Counted from the first letter of the stretch, positions 8,646 to 16,938 are shown. The stretch: DNA of 64,000 nucleotides from an uncultured Dehalococcoidia bacterium (GCA_951812505.1 CATOSI010000003.1:434001-498000), one strand, 5' to 3'. Numbers and translations are program-made. The notes: generated by a model from the letters alone, not told the origin.

Positions 8646-9000
8646 TGTCCGTCAGTCTGCCGTTTTGATCCAGGATGGCCTCTAGCTGTTCTATCAGCGG
8701 GAGAACTTCGCCCCGAATAATCTCCCATAGCGTATCGAAGTCAACTTCGTCGTAGGCAGGTATCACACGATTGCAAAGGTTGGAAGTCTGGCGCCACGGC
8801 ACGTTGGGATACCGCGAACGGAAATCTGCGGGAACCCGCATGGACGCTTCGCCGAGCACTTCCATTAGACGAACAAGGGAAAAGTTCAGCATCCTGTCCG
8901 TGTCCAGATCCGCCCATGAACGACCCCGTGTCATCTCCAACGCTTCTGCGGCGTGATCGAGCATATGGTGTATATGCACCCTGGGATCACGCCTAGACAT
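8638..9000 (-). CDS. HepT-like (DUF86) toxin-fold protein, active site replaced
   Basis: HepT proteins are HEPN-fold RNases that pair with MntA nucleotidyltransferase antitoxins, which silence them by AMPylation. The 120-residue product has the family sequence VPWRQTSNLCNRVIPAYDEVD. In active members this region reads RNxxxHxY (RX4HXY). Here Cys76 stands in place of Arg and Pro81 in place of His, while Tyr83 is kept. Catalysis should be lost, so the protein may be a dead toxin or have another binding role. It overlaps mntA by 8 bp, the normal arrangement. Confidence 0.85.
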   Translation of the reverse strand: MSRRDPRVHIHHMLDHAAEALEMTRGRSWADLDTDRMLNFSLVRLMEVLGEASMRVPADFRSRYPNVPWRQTSNLCNRVIPAYDEVDFDTLWEIIRGEVLPLIEQLEAILDQNGRLTDNA

Positions 9001-9286
9001 ATGTCTCCTCCGCTTCTGCGAGCGCTTCCTGGCGGAAGTATTTGCTCAACTCGCTTGGAGTATTCAGGTCCACCTTTCGACCAATGATCCTGGACAGATC
9101 CCGCTCCATATCAAAGTAGGCGAATCCAGGTGTTCGTCCGGGCTGAAATTCCACCAGGATGTCCACATCGCTTTCAGGAGTGAAATCGTCGCGTATGACC
9201 GATCCGAACAGGGACATCCGGCGGATATGGTTGCTCCGGCAGAATTCAGCTATTTCGTCGTGGGGGATTTCGATTCGGGCAGCCAT
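8993..9286 (-). CDS. MntA-like nucleotidyltransferase antitoxin
   Basis: A 97-residue minimal nucleotidyltransferase. The polymerase-beta motif GSX10DXD is intact: Gly28-Ser29, then Asp40 and Asp42 (SLFGSV...ESDVDILVEF). Family members AMPylate the tyrosine of the partner HepT motif. The reading frame overlaps the HepT-like gene by 8 bp, the classic two-gene toxin-antitoxin layout. Unlike its partner it looks functional, and the partner has kept the tyrosine target. Confidence 0.88.
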   Translation of the reverse strand: MAARIEIPHDEIAEFCRSNHIRRMSLFGSVIRDDFTPESDVDILVEFQPGRTPGFAYFDMERDLSRIIGRKVDLNTPSELSKYFRQEALAEAEETYV

Positions 9287-9308
9287 GAATCTTCCTCGGT
9301 ATGTCGCG

Positions 9309-10067
9309 CTAGGCGTGGGCGAGAGCGCCTCCGTCTATGAAGATGGTCTGGCCGGTCACGAAGTCGCATGCGTCGGATGAGAGATATACGAGGAGCGTCG
9401 CCAGGTCGTTAGGGTGTCCCTTTCGACGTGAGGGCAGGTATCGCACCAGAAGCTCTCTCTGGTCCTCTTCGGAGGGCTCTTCGGGCGTCACCCAGCCCGC
9501 GCCGATCCCGTTGACGCGTATCCCCTGGCGTCCCCACTCGAGGGCGAGGGAGGAGGTGATCTGGTGAATTGCGCCCTGGGCGGCGCAGGCGGCGACGGAG
9601 TTCCACAGGCCGCGCTGGGACAAGCCTGATCCTATGTTGACGATGTGGCCGCCCCACTGCTTAAGCATGTGATCGCCAACCGTGCGGCATGTCAGGAACA
9701 CCGACTTGAGGGTGAAGTCCATGTAGCGGTCCCACTCGTCTTCGGTGACCAGCTCAAAGCGTTTGCCGAACTCGGCACGAGCATTGTTCACGAGTATGTC
9801 AACGCCTCCCAGCCCTTCGATGGCGCTTGCAACCATGTCCTGAACTGATGACGCGTCTGTCAGATCGGTTGGGATTGTGACAGCACTGCGTCCGTTACTC
9901 TCGACCGCTTTTACGGCTTCCGCCATGTCGGATGACTCAAGGCCCGCAACCGCGACGTCGGCGCCCGCTTCAGCCAAGGCGCCGGCGAAGTAGGGCGTCC
10001 AGCCTCTGCTGTCGGACGTTATAATCGCCTTCTTACCTGTCAGATCCCATTCGCTTGGTATTGGCAT
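9309..10067 (-). CDS. SDR-fold protein lacking cofactor and catalytic motifs
   Basis: A 252-residue protein that aligns along its whole length with short-chain dehydrogenases, including the C-terminal FIDGG. The usual TGxxxGIG nucleotide loop reads TSDSRGWT (17-24), NNAG reads NNAR, and the catalytic YxxxK has become A160xxxQ164 (AACAAQGA); Ser147 is kept. NAD(P) chemistry is therefore unlikely, and a pseudoenzyme role is inferred. The frame is open with a good ribosome site (GAGGTAACTA), so it is not an obvious pseudogene. An intact SDR lies 106 bp upstream on the same strand. Confidence 0.85.
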   Translation of the reverse strand: MPIPSEWDLTGKKAIITSDSRGWTPYFAGALAEAGADVAVAGLESSDMAEAVKAVESNGRSAVTIPTDLTDASSVQDMVASAIEGLGGVDILVNNARAEFGKRFELVTEDEWDRYMDFTLKSVFLTCRTVGDHMLKQWGGHIVNIGSGLSQRGLWNSVAACAAQGAIHQITSSLALEWGRQGIRVNGIGAGWVTPEEPSEEDQRELLVRYLPSRRKGHPNDLATLLVYLSSDACDFVTGQTIFIDGGALAHA

Positions 10068-10173
10068 TAGTTACCTCGAGAAGTTCTTTGTTTTCAGTGA
10101 TCGGTTGTCAGTATTCAATTGGACAAGGACGACCACAAGGGACGCCCCTACTAAAGACTGGATACTGATTACC

Positions 10174-10980
10174 CTATATCGTCAGTGGGACTTCGGGGGC
10201 GTGACCGGTCGGAGCGTAGCCGCCGGCAAGTCCGCCGCCGTCTATCGCGAATGCCTCGCCGTTCATGTAGTCGGACGCGGATGATGCGAGGAACACGGCG
10301 ATTGCCCCGATTTCGTGGGGATGTCCCACCCTGCCAATGGGTATGAACTCGCCCCTGGGAAGGGTAAGCCTGGACTCGTCGGTGCCTTCGGTTGGGATGA
10401 ATCCAGGGACTATGCAGGTGCTGGTTATTCCGTAGCGGCTTAGGCTTGTGGCAAGCGTTCGCGTCAACTGGACGATTCCACCCTTGCCGACGCAGTACAT
10501 ATAGTTGTCGCGTCCGCCCCTGTAACCGAAGCCCGACGACAGGTTGATGATCTTGCCGCTTCCGCGCTCGACCATATGCTTCGCAATTGCGCGAGAGCAG
10601 TAGAACGCACTGGACATATTGGTGTCTATGCCAAGATGCCACTCTTCGTCGGAGATGTCCCATATTGGTGTCGCGCCCTGGCCCCTGACAATCCCGGCGT
10701 TGTTGAACAGGACGTCCACCTTGCCGAGTTCGGCTATGGCGGACTCCATGAGAGCGTTGACCTGAGCGGAGTCGGTAACGTCGGTGGAGATGGCGACGCC
10801 CTTGCGTCCGAGTTCGCAGACCATGTCGGCGACTTCCTGGATAGGGGCAGGTCGTCGGGAGGCGATTACGATATCCGCGCCCGCTCGCGCCATGGCCAGG
10901 GTCATTTCCCTGCCGAGTCCGGTCCCACCGCCGGTTATAACTACGCTCTTACCTTCGAGGCTGAGCTTCTCTTCAAGCAT
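10174..10980 (-). CDS. SDR family oxidoreductase
   Basis: A 268-residue NAD(P)-dependent short-chain dehydrogenase/reductase. It has the glycine-rich loop TGGGTGLG (16-23), NNAG, the catalytic serine in NLSSG and an intact YxxxK (YCVGK). The ATG at 10980 is chosen because GGAGAAG precedes it; a longer in-frame start would run through non-conserved sequence. The substrate cannot be told. It precedes the degenerate SDR on the same strand. Confidence 0.92.
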   Translation of the reverse strand: MLEEKLSLEGKSVVITGGGTGLGREMTLAMARAGADIVIASRRPAPIQEVADMVCELGRKGVAISTDVTDSAQVNALMESAIAELGKVDVLFNNAGIVRGQGATPIWDISDEEWHLGIDTNMSSAFYCSRAIAKHMVERGSGKIINLSSGFGYRGGRDNYMYCVGKGGIVQLTRTLATSLSRYGITSTCIVPGFIPTEGTDESRLTLPRGEFIPIGRVGHPHEIGAIAVFLASSASDYMNGEAFAIDGGGLAGGYAPTGHAPEVPLTI

Positions 10981-11123
10981 GTCTTCTTCTCCGAGATAGT
11001 TGTCTGAATAAGGATTTGCAGGATGTTGGGATTTGCAGGGTATGGGTGTAAGAATTCGCAAATTTGTAGTTGTTCACACCAGTCTCTCCACCCCTGGATT
11101 GCCTAACGGCGAGCCCTTCGGGG

Positions 11124-11198
11124 TTCCCGCCTTCGCGGGAATGACGGTGGTTGTGCAAAGGTCTCCCTTTGCGGGAATGACGGTAGTAGCGCAAAGGT
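11124..11198. repeat. Palindromic CCCGC/GCGGG repeat in tandem
   Basis: Two copies of a dispersed element. The first contains CCCGCCTTCGCGGGAATGAC as a hairpin. The second keeps GCGGGAATGACGGTAGTAGC. The segments 11135-11162 and 11171-11198 match closely at a 36-bp period. It lies in the 234-bp gap between birA and the SDR gene, where I see no gene. Confidence 0.85.
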
Positions 11199-11214
11199 GT
11201 CGATTGTGAAGAGA

Positions 11215-11991
11215 TTATACTTGGGATGTTACTTCACCTGCCACCACTGTTACTCTCTCGCCATCGCGCTGAATAAGGGTGAGGTTTCCCTGATCGTCAA
11301 CGGACTCGGCGACACCCATGAGAATCTGATCGCGCCATCGGAGTTCGACCTGCTTTCCGAGGGTCTCCAGCGTTGAGGCCCAGTCTTTGGTCAGCGACTG
11401 TCCCGACTTCACGCGGGCGTACCATGTATCGAGACTCGCAAGGACGGAGAGAAGCGCTTCGGAGCGGTCGAACTCGCGGCCTGCCTCGGAACGCAGGCTT
11501 GTGGCCGTGTCGGCTATCTCAGGATGCTCGGACACATCAAGGTTTACGTTTACGCCGATGCCAACCAGAGCGTGAGCGAGACTGTCGCCTTCGAATTCGG
11601 TCTCGATGAGAATACCGGACAGCTTTCTGCCGCCTATTCGGACATCGTTGGGCCACTTCACGGCAGGCTTCAATCCAGCAAATCCTGCGGCGGTGTCGAA
11701 GACGGCGAGAGCGGCAGCCATGTTCATGTAGGGAAGTTGGTCTCGCTTCGGTCTGAGAAGCACTGTGAAGTAGAGATTCAGTCCGGGAGGCGATACCCAG
11801 ACACGGTTGAATCGGCCCCTGCCCTTGTTCTGCTCCTCGGCAATGACGACCGTACCCTCACGTTCGCCGCCGTGGGCGAGGTCTCTCGCAACGTCCATAG
11901 TCGAGCTGATAAGCCGGTGGTAGTGTATGCGATGTCCGACGATGGAGTCGGCGAGGGCTGCCTGGATTCGTGCCGTGTCGAGAGTGTGCAT
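11215..11991 (-). CDS. birA: Biotin--[acetyl-CoA-carboxylase] ligase
   Basis: BirA attaches biotin to carboxylase carrier domains through biotinyl-AMP. The 258-residue product has SSTMDVARDL, the biotinyl-AMP loop GRGRFNRVWVSPPG and the lysine motif VKWPNDVRIGGRKLSGIL. There is no N-terminal helix-turn-helix, so it is a class I ligase and not a repressor. The ATG at 11991 lies 5 bp after the stop of the upstream gene. The final ~50 residues form the usual C-terminal beta domain. Confidence 0.95.
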   Translation of the reverse strand: MHTLDTARIQAALADSIVGHRIHYHRLISSTMDVARDLAHGGEREGTVVIAEEQNKGRGRFNRVWVSPPGLNLYFTVLLRPKRDQLPYMNMAAALAVFDTAAGFAGLKPAVKWPNDVRIGGRKLSGILIETEFEGDSLAHALVGIGVNVNLDVSEHPEIADTATSLRSEAGREFDRSEALLSVLASLDTWYARVKSGQSLTKDWASTLETLGKQVELRWRDQILMGVAESVDDQGNLTLIQRDGERVTVVAGEVTSQV

Positions 11992-11996
11992 GGCGT

Positions 11997-12383
11997 TCAG
12001 CGCGCCTCCGGGACCAGTTCGACGAGCTTGCTTCCGCGCACCCATGTCTCCACGTCCAGACCCTGACCCTGTCTGAAAGCGGACTGTGCGCTCAGACGGG
12101 TGAACACGTCGCGCCTTTCGTCCTCGCCGATGATCGGACGGGCGCGGACGGGTATGTCGGCCTTAACGTCATCCTTGAGGTGCAAGGTGACTTCGGGACT
12201 GGCGTAAAGGTTTGCGTACCAGCTGCGCGGGCCGGGAGACGCGGCGAGGTATAGCTGTCCGTCCATGAGGTGGCACCATATCTCGATGCGGCGCGGGGCG
12301 CCGGTCTTTCGCCCAATGGTCGTGATGTCAACCACCATATCTATGCTGAGGGCTTCTCTCACGTTCTGGTCGAGGGTCTGCAT
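11997..12383 (-). CDS. Ddn-like deazaflavin (F420)-type nitroreductase family protein
   Basis: A 128-residue split-barrel protein of the Ddn/DUF385 family (F420H2-dependent quinone or nitro reductases). The characteristic sequence is TTIGRKTGAPRRIEIW, followed by LYLAASPGPRSWYANL and a VTLHLKDD strand. Some members use flavins or heme instead of F420, so the cofactor is not certain. birA follows 5 bp downstream in the same operon. A strong AGGAGGCAG precedes the ATG. Confidence 0.85.
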   Translation of the reverse strand: MQTLDQNVREALSIDMVVDITTIGRKTGAPRRIEIWCHLMDGQLYLAASPGPRSWYANLYASPEVTLHLKDDVKADIPVRARPIIGEDERRDVFTRLSAQSAFRQGQGLDVETWVRGSKLVELVPEAR

Positions 12384-12426
12384 GGGGGCTGCCTCCTATA
12401 TAGCTTAGTTTATAGACTCGGGAATT

Positions 12427-12550
12427 CTGCAGGTGTCATGCAGATGGGGCTTGGTACCTGCATTTCACCTGCAAAAGCCTGTATTCATCAGTTTAGAGGG
12501 TTTTTCCGGTTGGGTAAGTTTTCATTCATGAGCTCCATATTATATATGGT
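12427..12550. repeat. Phased ACCTG repeat cluster A
   Basis: In the gap between divergent genes, ACCTGCA occurs at 12456 and 12467 and CCTGTA at 12479, a 10-11 bp period, with CTGCAGGTG just before (12427). GAGGGTTTTTCCGGTTGG and an AT-rich near-palindrome (CCATATTATATATGG) follow. ACCTGCATTTCACCTGCA differs by one base from the equivalent run at 62583-62600. No gene is seen in 12384-12585. Confidence 0.7.
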
Positions 12551-12585
12551 ACAATTGTTCTGTCGTGTGTGAATTGTAGCATAAC

Positions 12586-13641
12586 GTGGAGAGACTGTAT
12601 AGTGAGATGGAAAGAATTCCACATCAATTGGTTAGACGGATTCGATCAGAGACTTCCAATATAACGGAGTTGAGTCATTCCATGACTGACAATAGAGATT
12701 TGGAGAATACGGATAACTCGAACGTCGCTGATGGAGCCTCGGAATCTGGCGTGTGGAACTTCTCAGAAGACGCGATAAGCGCGGCTAACGCTGTCTCCGA
12801 AGTCCTGGATGCTGACGTTATTTTCTACAATGGGCCGATTGACCAGCCGTATGACTATCTCTTCATAGAAGCGTGCACTGTCAGAGTACGCCGAACTAAC
12901 ATAGTTCTCATACTGGTAACCGACGGGGGCAGCGCCGATTCCGCCTTCAGGATGGCGGCTTGGCTCCAAGAGCATTATGAACGGTTCACTCTCTACGTGA
13001 CCGGACATTGCAAGAGCGCGGGGACATTGATTGCGATGGGAGCGCATGTCCTCGTTATATCTGAGGACCATGGAGAGTTGGGGCCTCTCGATGTTCAGAT
13101 GGGAGGACCGGGCGCAAAACTTTCAGGACTTACCTTCTCAACTGCGCTAATCAAGCTAGATGAGGAAGCATCCCAAGCCTATGACGTATTTCTCTCAAGT
13201 ATCTCTGAAGAATACGGAGGAGTGGTCTCGAATGATTACGCGATGCAAATAGCCTCAGACATAGTTGTAGGATTGTACGGACAGGCTTACGCCCAGATTG
13301 ACCCAATGCACATTGGCCAGGCGAGTCGAGCTATGGATATTGCGTCAAGGTATGGCACCCGCCTGCTCGAGGAAGGTCAGAATTCTGACGAGGAACGACT
13401 GGACGAACTTATTTCAGACTACCCTTCTCATGAATATGTCATTGACCACGTAGAAGCGGCGCGCTTATTCAACAATGTATATATCACCCAAGATATCTAC
13501 CATGAGTATGACCTAGGTTTATATCTTGGCGAGGACGCTGTTTTCCCGGTACCACCGGAAAAAGAAGATATGGACGGATTCATTCCGTTCGCGTTCCTCA
13601 GTACTGAACCGGATGTGGAAGACGACGAGAGGCAAGGATAG
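12586..13641 (+). CDS. Serine dehydrogenase proteinase (SppA/ClpP-like fold)
   Basis: A 351-residue member of the SDH-proteinase family, crotonase/ClpP-fold serine peptidases related to SppA. Diagnostic features are VTDGGSADSAF (oxyanion region), CKSAGTLIAMGA with Ser144 as the likely nucleophile, and ELGPLDVQM. No signal peptide or membrane span is seen, so it should act in the cytoplasm. The start is unsure: GTG 12586, ATG 12607 and ATG 12682 are all possible, and the first ~50 residues are low-complexity. A small basic protein is encoded 3 bp downstream. Substrates are unknown. Confidence 0.82.
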   Translation: MERLYSEMERIPHQLVRRIRSETSNITELSHSMTDNRDLENTDNSNVADGASESGVWNFSEDAISAANAVSEVLDADVIFYNGPIDQPYDYLFIEACTVRVRRTNIVLILVTDGGSADSAFRMAAWLQEHYERFTLYVTGHCKSAGTLIAMGAHVLVISEDHGELGPLDVQMGGPGAKLSGLTFSTALIKLDEEASQAYDVFLSSISEEYGGVVSNDYAMQIASDIVVGLYGQAYAQIDPMHIGQASRAMDIASRYGTRLLEEGQNSDEERLDELISDYPSHEYVIDHVEAARLFNNVYITQDIYHEYDLGLYLGEDAVFPVPPEKEDMDGFIPFAFLSTEPDVEDDERQG

Positions 13642-13644
13642 GAC

Positions 13645-13872
13645 ATGGATATATTTAAGAGAGTTGAAAAGAGAGAGCGTACCATAACGCCGACGTCCGG
13701 ATTCGAACTGATGAAGCGCCGACGCCGAGCGTTGTCGGGCAAGAACAAGAAGGGAACCGCATCTGGTCGGGTGAAGAATACACCTGTCCCTTCAACCGTG
13801 AGGCCCGATAGAGATTCGGAGGAAAGCGCCTGGGAGACTCGCCTTGGGCATAGAAGACTCACGACGGGATAG
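13645..13872 (+). CDS. Small basic protein coupled to the SDH proteinase
   Basis: A 75-residue, strongly basic protein (KRVEKRERTIT, MKRRRRALSGKNKKG) that I do not recognise. It begins 3 bp after the protease stop with AAGGA upstream, so the two are probably co-expressed. It looks largely disordered and may bind nucleic acid or be a substrate or adaptor of the protease; that is speculation from position only. Confidence 0.55.
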   Translation: MDIFKRVEKRERTITPTSGFELMKRRRRALSGKNKKGTASGRVKNTPVPSTVRPDRDSEESAWETRLGHRRLTTG

Positions 13873-13920
13873 TAGTTAAAACCGCGTCTGTACGAGACGC
13901 CGCTGTCGCCGAATCTGAGG

Positions 13921-13950
13921 TTGAATCGGATTGGCGCGTGTCTATACAAT
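13921..13950 (+). promoter_or_regulatory. Promoter of rplS
   Basis: TTGAAT (13921-13926) and TACAAT (13945-13950) with an 18-bp spacer lie about 50 bp before rplS. A small hairpin (GCGTCT...AGACGC, 13884-13900) just upstream may end the preceding transcript. Confidence 0.6.
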
Positions 13951-13998
13951 GTCTAAATGCAATTGCCTGTCCCCATGTGATCCCAGGATACGAGAACA

Positions 13999-14355
13999 AT
14001 GGAAGCCCATCAGCTTGTCAAGCTCGAACAGAACGAGAATATAGACGCATTCACGCCCGGCGATACGGTGCAGGTCGGTGTCCGGGTTACCGAGGCAAAT
14101 CGGACTCGCACACAGGTCTTCGAGGGCGTTGTCATACGCACAAGGGGAAGTGGCCCGGGGGCTTCGTTCACTGTGCGGCGCGTCAGCTACGAAATCGGTG
14201 TTGAGCGCACCTTCCTCCTTCACTCTCCCAACGTAGAGTATGTCAATCTGGTACGCAGAGGTCGCGTGCGCCGAGCGCGGCTGTACTACCTGCGCGGCAG
14301 ATCGGGACGCGCGGCGCGCATCAGGGAAGACAGGAGAGAACGCGCCCGCAGGTAG
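13999..14355 (+). CDS. rplS: 50S ribosomal protein L19
   Basis: L19 lies at the 30S-50S interface of the large subunit. The 118-residue product has the full family signature: [31 protein letters not shown] and [20 protein letters not shown], ending in a basic tail. Length is standard. The gene is not beside trmD or rpsP here but lies between the protease pair and priA, with its own promoter. Confidence 0.97.
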   Translation: MEAHQLVKLEQNENIDAFTPGDTVQVGVRVTEANRTRTQVFEGVVIRTRGSGPGASFTVRRVSYEIGVERTFLLHSPNVEYVNLVRRGRVRRARLYYLRGRSGRAARIREDRRERARR

Positions 14356-14359
14356 GCGA

Positions 14360-14387
14360 TTATCAATTGTCAATTATGAATTGATAA
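14360..14387. terminator. AT-rich hairpin after rplS
   Basis: TTATCAATT (14360-14368) pairs with AATTGATAA (14379-14387) around a 10-nt loop made of a further CAATTAT copy. Low GC makes it a weak terminator. The CAATTGTCAATT style also resembles short dispersed repeats. Confidence 0.4.
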
Positions 14388-14442
14388 TTGTCAGTTTGCG
14401 CTTCGATAGTGGTATCGCTCCGGGTACGGGGGTTGCGGCCTT

Positions 14443-16929
14443 ATGAGATACGCCGAAATCGCCGTGGACTCACCCACCGGGCACTCGCAGACCTTCAGCT
14501 ACCATATTCCAGAGGGTATTACCCTTACGCCAGGCCAGCTTGTGCGCGTGCCTTTCGGCATCCGTGCACTGCAAGGCATAGTCTTCGAGATCGTATCCGC
14601 GCCCCAGGTGGAGCAGACGCGCCCGGTTTCCAGAGCGTTGTCCAACGTCGCGGTCCTCAACGCAAAGCAGATTTCTCTCGCTCGATGGATAAGCGACTAC
14701 TATATCTGCTCGCTGTTCGAGGCCGCCGCTCCAATGCTGCCTCCGGGAGCGAGAACCGGATCGCGCACGGTTATTTCCATCAACCCTGAGTTTGTGGATT
14801 CCCGCGAAGGCGGGAATGACGAGAGGATAAGTGGGAATGACGGGACGGGCGCGAGTGCGCTGAACGAATTGCAGTCTCAGGTGATCGAGATCGTTCGCGG
14901 GCAGGAATCAGTGGATGTGGAGCGGCTGGTATCCAGACTGGGGGAGCGGGCGAGAAACGCCGTCGCCAGCCTCGTTCGACGGAAGGTACTTAGTCGGCGG
15001 TCGCAGACGAACCGTGCAGCAGTCGGGCCGCGATATGTGGAAAGTCTGTATGTGAACGAGGACGCGCTGGAGGAGATAGCGTGCTGGCTCTCGAAGGAAG
15101 GAAGGCGCGCGCCGCGACAGTCTGAACTCATAACCAGGCTCGCCGAGGCCGACGAGTCCGTCATCGCGTCGGAGCTTCGGAGTGAGTTCGGCAGCACGAT
15201 AGTCAGAACTCTCCTGGACCGCGGCTGGCTGGAGATCGAGAAGACACAGGTGTTCCGGGACCCGCTGGCAGAGCGCGTGTACAAGCTTGAGTCTCCGGTA
15301 ACACTTTCGCCCCGGCAGACGTCGGTTACTGCGGATGTCGTAGAGACGCTTAGAGACGAAAATAGGCGTCCCAGGGTAGTCCTGGTGCAGGGTGTAACCG
15401 GAAGCGGCAAGACTGAGATATATCTGAGCGCGGTCGAAGAGTGTCTCGCGCTCGGCAAACAGGCGGTCGTGATGGTGCCTGAGATCTCTCTGACTCCGCA
15501 GACAATCGAGCGGTTCGCGGGCAGGTTCCCGGGCAAGGTGGCGGTGCTGCACAGCGGTCTGAGCGACGGACAGCGTTACGACCAGTGGTGGGCTATCAAA
15601 GAAGGTCGCTATCCCATAGTAGTAGGTTCGCGCAGCGCGGTTTTCGCGCCGCTATCCAATCCGGGATTGCTGATACTGGACGAAGAGCACGAGTGGACTT
15701 ACAAGCAGAACGATCCGGCGCCCAGGTATCACGCACGAGATGTGGCCGTACAGTTGGGAAGGATGACGGGAGCGGTAACGCTTATGGGCAGCGCGTCGCC
15801 GGACGTTGCTTCCTATTACCGGGGACTGCGTGGAGAGTATAGACTGCACAAGCTCTCGGACCGCCTCAACAGGCAGAGCGACGGCTCCGTCGCGGTCGCG
15901 CCTCTACCAGCGGTAGAGATAGTGGATATGAGGGGGGAACTGCGGGACGGAAACACGGGGATGTTCTCGCGGGCGCTGGAGTCGGAGATCGGCGCCTGCC
16001 TGGAGCGCGGTCGGCAGGCAATACTGTTCCTGAACCGACGCGGAACGGCGTCTCAGATGCAGTGCAGAAGCTGCGGTCACAGCATAAGCTGTCGAAGCTG
16101 CGACGTAGCGCTGACGTATCACAGGGCGATGCAGCGATTGGTATGCCACTATTGCGGACGAAGGCGCAGGATGCCGCGCAACTGCCCCGAATGCCTGGGA
16201 TACAGGCTCAGCTTCTACGGGATAGGCACGCAGTCGGTGGCCGACGAGGTAGAGCGGATTTTCCCTGAAGCAAGAACGCTCAGGTGGGACCGCGACGCGA
16301 CACGCTATCCGAGAGAGTACGAGGCGACTCTGTCCGGCTTCAGGAATGGGGACGCGGACATACTCATCGGGACGCAGATGATAGCGAAGGGCCTGCATCT
16401 GCCAGGCGTGACGCTGGTGGGAGTCGCACTTGCGGACGTGGGTCTGAGCATCCCGGACTTCAAGTCGAGCGAGAGAACGTTTCAGCTTCTGTGCCAGGTA
16501 GCGGGCAGGGCGGGACGCGGGGATGAGACCGGCAAGGTGATATTCCAGACGTACCAGCCCGAAAACTACGCCATCGAGAAGGCGGCTGCGCAGGACTACG
16601 AGGGCTTCTATTCAGTGGAGATGCGATACCGGAGAGAGCACAATAGCCCGCCGTTCTCCCGTCTGATACGGCTCGTCCAATCTCATACGAACAACGCGAC
16701 CTGCGAGACACGCGCGGTGCGGCTTGCCGAAGAGTTGCGGTCGGCGCAGAGAGACGCCGACCTGGCGAATGTCGAGATACTCGGGCCGACTCCACCCTAC
16801 CCGCCCAGGCTCAGAGGCAGGTACAGGTGGCATATCGTGCTCAGAGGCCGAGAGCCGAGGGCCTTGCTTGACAAGGTCTCCATACCGCAGGGGTGGACGG
16901 TTGATGTGGATCCGGTGACGCTGACGTAG
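14443..16929 (+). CDS. priA: Primosomal replication restart helicase PriA
   Basis: PriA recognises stalled forks and reloads the replisome. The 828-residue product has an N-terminal DNA-binding domain, Walker [10 protein letters not shown] near 317, DEEH near 413, and eight zinc-binding cysteines (CRSC, CRSC, CHYC, CPEC) in the helicase-embedded zinc domain. Motifs V/VI (GTQMIAKGLHLPGV, QVAGRAGRGDETG) are present. A dispersed palindromic repeat encodes about residues 117-136 in frame, an extra loop of low conservation. The helicase core looks fully functional. Confidence 0.96.
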   Translation: MRYAEIAVDSPTGHSQTFSYHIPEGITLTPGQLVRVPFGIRALQGIVFEIVSAPQVEQTRPVSRALSNVAVLNAKQISLARWISDYYICSLFEAAAPMLPPGARTGSRTVISINPEFVDSREGGNDERISGNDGTGASALNELQSQVIEIVRGQESVDVERLVSRLGERARNAVASLVRRKVLSRRSQTNRAAVGPRYVESLYVNEDALEEIACWLSKEGRRAPRQSELITRLAEADESVIASELRSEFGSTIVRTLLDRGWLEIEKTQVFRDPLAERVYKLESPVTLSPRQTSVTADVVETLRDENRRPRVVLVQGVTGSGKTEIYLSAVEECLALGKQAVVMVPEISLTPQTIERFAGRFPGKVAVLHSGLSDGQRYDQWWAIKEGRYPIVVGSRSAVFAPLSNPGLLILDEEHEWTYKQNDPAPRYHARDVAVQLGRMTGAVTLMGSASPDVASYYRGLRGEYRLHKLSDRLNRQSDGSVAVAPLPAVEIVDMRGELRDGNTGMFSRALESEIGACLERGRQAILFLNRRGTASQMQCRSCGHSISCRSCDVALTYHRAMQRLVCHYCGRRRRMPRNCPECLGYRLSFYGIGTQSVADEVERIFPEARTLRWDRDATRYPREYEATLSGFRNGDADILIGTQMIAKGLHLPGVTLVGVALADVGLSIPDFKSSERTFQLLCQVAGRAGRGDETGKVIFQTYQPENYAIEKAAAQDYEGFYSVEMRYRREHNSPPFSRLIRLVQSHTNNATCETRAVRLAEELRSAQRDADLANVEILGPTPPYPPRLRGRYRWHIVLRGREPRALLDKVSIPQGWTVDVDPVTLT
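14796..14820. repeat. CCCGC/GCGGG palindromic repeat inside priA
   Basis: The segment contains CCCGCGAAGGCGGGAATGAC, the dispersed element in its reading-frame-preserving form, then a partial copy (GTGGGAATGACGGG, 14831-14844). It is translated as part of PriA. Confidence 0.9.
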
Positions 16930-16938
16930 GCAAGAGGA

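Noticed and set aside
12427..12550. A CRISPR array or CRISPR-like repeat at the phased clusters
   Set aside because: Units are only 5-9 bp at 10-12 bp spacing with no equal-length spacers and no cas genes.
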